Positions 54,260 through 55,331 of a DNA stretch of 55,331 nt are shown here, in pieces. The position numbers were made by a program, and so were the translations under genes. The notes beneath the pieces were generated by a model. That model saw only the letters and a program-made list of their open reading frames with translations. It ran no database searches and had not been told where the DNA came from. Each line of letters opens with the position of its first letter. Within the stretch, counting starts at the first letter, position 1. The DNA is from Zygnema cylindricum (taxonomy: Eukaryota > Streptophyta > Zygnematophyceae > Zygnematales > Zygnemataceae), in the NCBI GenBank assembly GCA_037447655.1, contig JBBHKE010002177.1:10001-65331 (forward strand). Direction: 5' to 3'.

Positions 54260-54759
54260 TACACCGCGAATCGTAATTAGAGTAAATAACGCTAATTCGG
54301 TCGCCCTAAATCTCGACTCTATCACCTAAAATAGAGTAAATGATTATAAAATTTTCATCATACTATTTAAGGTAAGGTTTACTTAGCGTAATAAGATTCT
54401 CATATAGGTTCGTTTTAAATAGTGTGGAGTACGGACGACGTCCGACCGTGCAAAATTGTACTTTTATAAGTAAAAAGGTACAAATAATGATTTAATACAG
54501 GCCGTTATCATGTAACTGTAACAAACCGCGTAGTGCAAACGTCATAGTGACGATAAACTGTACGTTTTGTCAGATTCTGTACGAATGCCTTATTTACAGT
54601 AAAGATATTAGCGCGCCAAATTAGAGTACTTAAATAAATTAGAGTAAAATTCCTTTTTGAAAAAGTTCTATCACACAAATTAAAGTTCATAAGTCTAATC
54701 ATTTTTTTTTCTTTTTTTACTCTAATTTTTTCTTTACTCTAATAACGATTCGCGGTGTA
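54260..54759. mobile_element. Large MITE of the TACACCG group, 500 bp
   Basis: Left end TACACCGCGAATCGTAATTA followed by GAGTAAATAA, right end TTTACTCTAATAACGATTCG followed by CGGTGTA; inverted arms of about 28 bp. The interior has TTAGAGTAAA repeats and is more than twice the length of the other copies, so it may contain a nested insertion or be a longer subfamily. Confidence 0.8.
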
Positions 54760-54762
54760 ATT

Positions 54763-55331
54763 TCCTCTCTCTCTCTTCTTTCCCTCTCGGTCTCCCTCTC
54801 CCTCTATTCTCCTTCTCTTCTCCCTCTCCCTCTCCCTCTCCCTCTTCCTGTAATTGTAGAACTGGGATTTTAAGAAACTGATTGCTTCTCCCTCCCTCTC
54901 CCCCTCAATCTCTTTCCCCTCTCCCTCTCCCTCGCCTCCTATGAGGGTCATGTGAGATCTATTCTAAAATCCGTTCGGTTTTTTTTTTTTTTTCAGTGTC
55001 TTTTTAGCGGTTTCTTTTTTTTTGGGGGGGGTGTGGTTTATTGGAACTTTTGGAAACTTATTTCCTCTCCCTCCCACTCCCCCTCCTCTCCCTCCCTCTC
55101 CCCCTCCTCTTCCTCGTCTGCCTCTCCATCTCCCTCTCCCTCACAATCTCGATCACCCTTCCTCTCTCTCCTTCTCCCTCTCCCTCACCTTCACCCCCTC
55201 CCTCTCCCTCTCTCTGTCTCCCTCTCCCTCTCCCTCTCCCTCTCCCTCTCCCTCTCCCTCTCCTCCCTCACCCTCATCCTCTCATCCTCTCCCTCTCCCT
55301 CTCTCCCTCGCCCTCTCCCTCGCTCTCTCCC
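54763..55331. repeat. Pyrimidine-rich (CCCTCT)n region to window end
   Basis: CCCTCT and CTCCCC simple sequence with two short non-repetitive islands (54849-54890 and 54940-55060). A minus-strand frame across the first island (AISFLKSQFYNYRK) is flanked by repeat-coded Arg/Glu and could be an exon fragment, but this is not supported further. Confidence 0.7.

Overview
The window is eukaryotic nuclear DNA from a green plant, most likely a streptophyte (land plant or charophyte alga). The main reason is a gene fusing an SNM1-type beta-CASP nuclease to an ATP-dependent DNA ligase, an architecture I know only from plant DNA ligase 6. The other support is a plant-type cytosolic glutamyl-tRNA synthetase with a GST-like N-terminal domain, GT-AG introns, and a Ty3/gypsy element with an initiator-tRNA-Met-type primer site. 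The species cannot be fixed. The DNA is AT-rich, very poor in genes, and loaded with CT/GA simple sequence that enters introns and also open reading frames. A run of 10 N at 38692-38701 shows that this is a scaffold.

Layout. 671-1582 (+): the last two exons of an unrecognised charged protein. 4789-8466 (-): a three-exon TPR-like gene that closes in frame at 726 residues. 8467-14844: intergenic DNA with three identical tRNA-Arg(TCG) genes and several short inverted-repeat elements (MITEs). 14845-20486 (-): cytosolic GluRS, six exons recovered and the N-terminal exon(s) missing. One of its introns is a 1.4-kb pyrimidine satellite carrying seven decayed copies of the end of the preceding exon. 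20971-22120 (+): two exons of an MMS19/MET18 homologue, isolated from the rest of that gene, with a hAT-type MITE in the intron between them. 22121-30400: a repeat desert with a 2.4-kb AT-rich satellite of self-complementary units and a 173-bp tandem repeat of four copies. 30809-38356 (+): the LIG6-like gene, cut off at the assembly gap, with a telomere-type repeat array in its first exon. 38702-39405: a second copy of a LIG6 intron segment. 39430-42060: a dead Ty1/copia remnant. 42655-42861 (-): an isolated exon-like ORF. 43443-51224: a complete, young Ty3/gypsy element (968-bp LTRs that look identical, 5-bp target duplication). 51225-55331: MITE-rich DNA, a 43-bp palindrome and a pyrimidine tract.

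How the parts relate. The recognisable genes do household jobs (translation, Fe-S/DNA repair, DNA break repair) and do not form a system. The unusual biology lies in the DNA between and inside them. Short copies of exon ends and starts, still carrying the codons next to the splice site, have been copied into adjacent introns at GluRS exon 5, GluRS exon 4 and LIG6 exon 3. Purine and pyrimidine tracts sit right next to splice sites. A telomere-type array lies inside the reading frame of a gene with a telomere-relevant nuclease family domain. The gypsy element shows a textbook -1 frameshift heptamer.

Exon borders were set by GT-AG sites, reading-frame closure and remembered family sequence. No alignment or database search was run.
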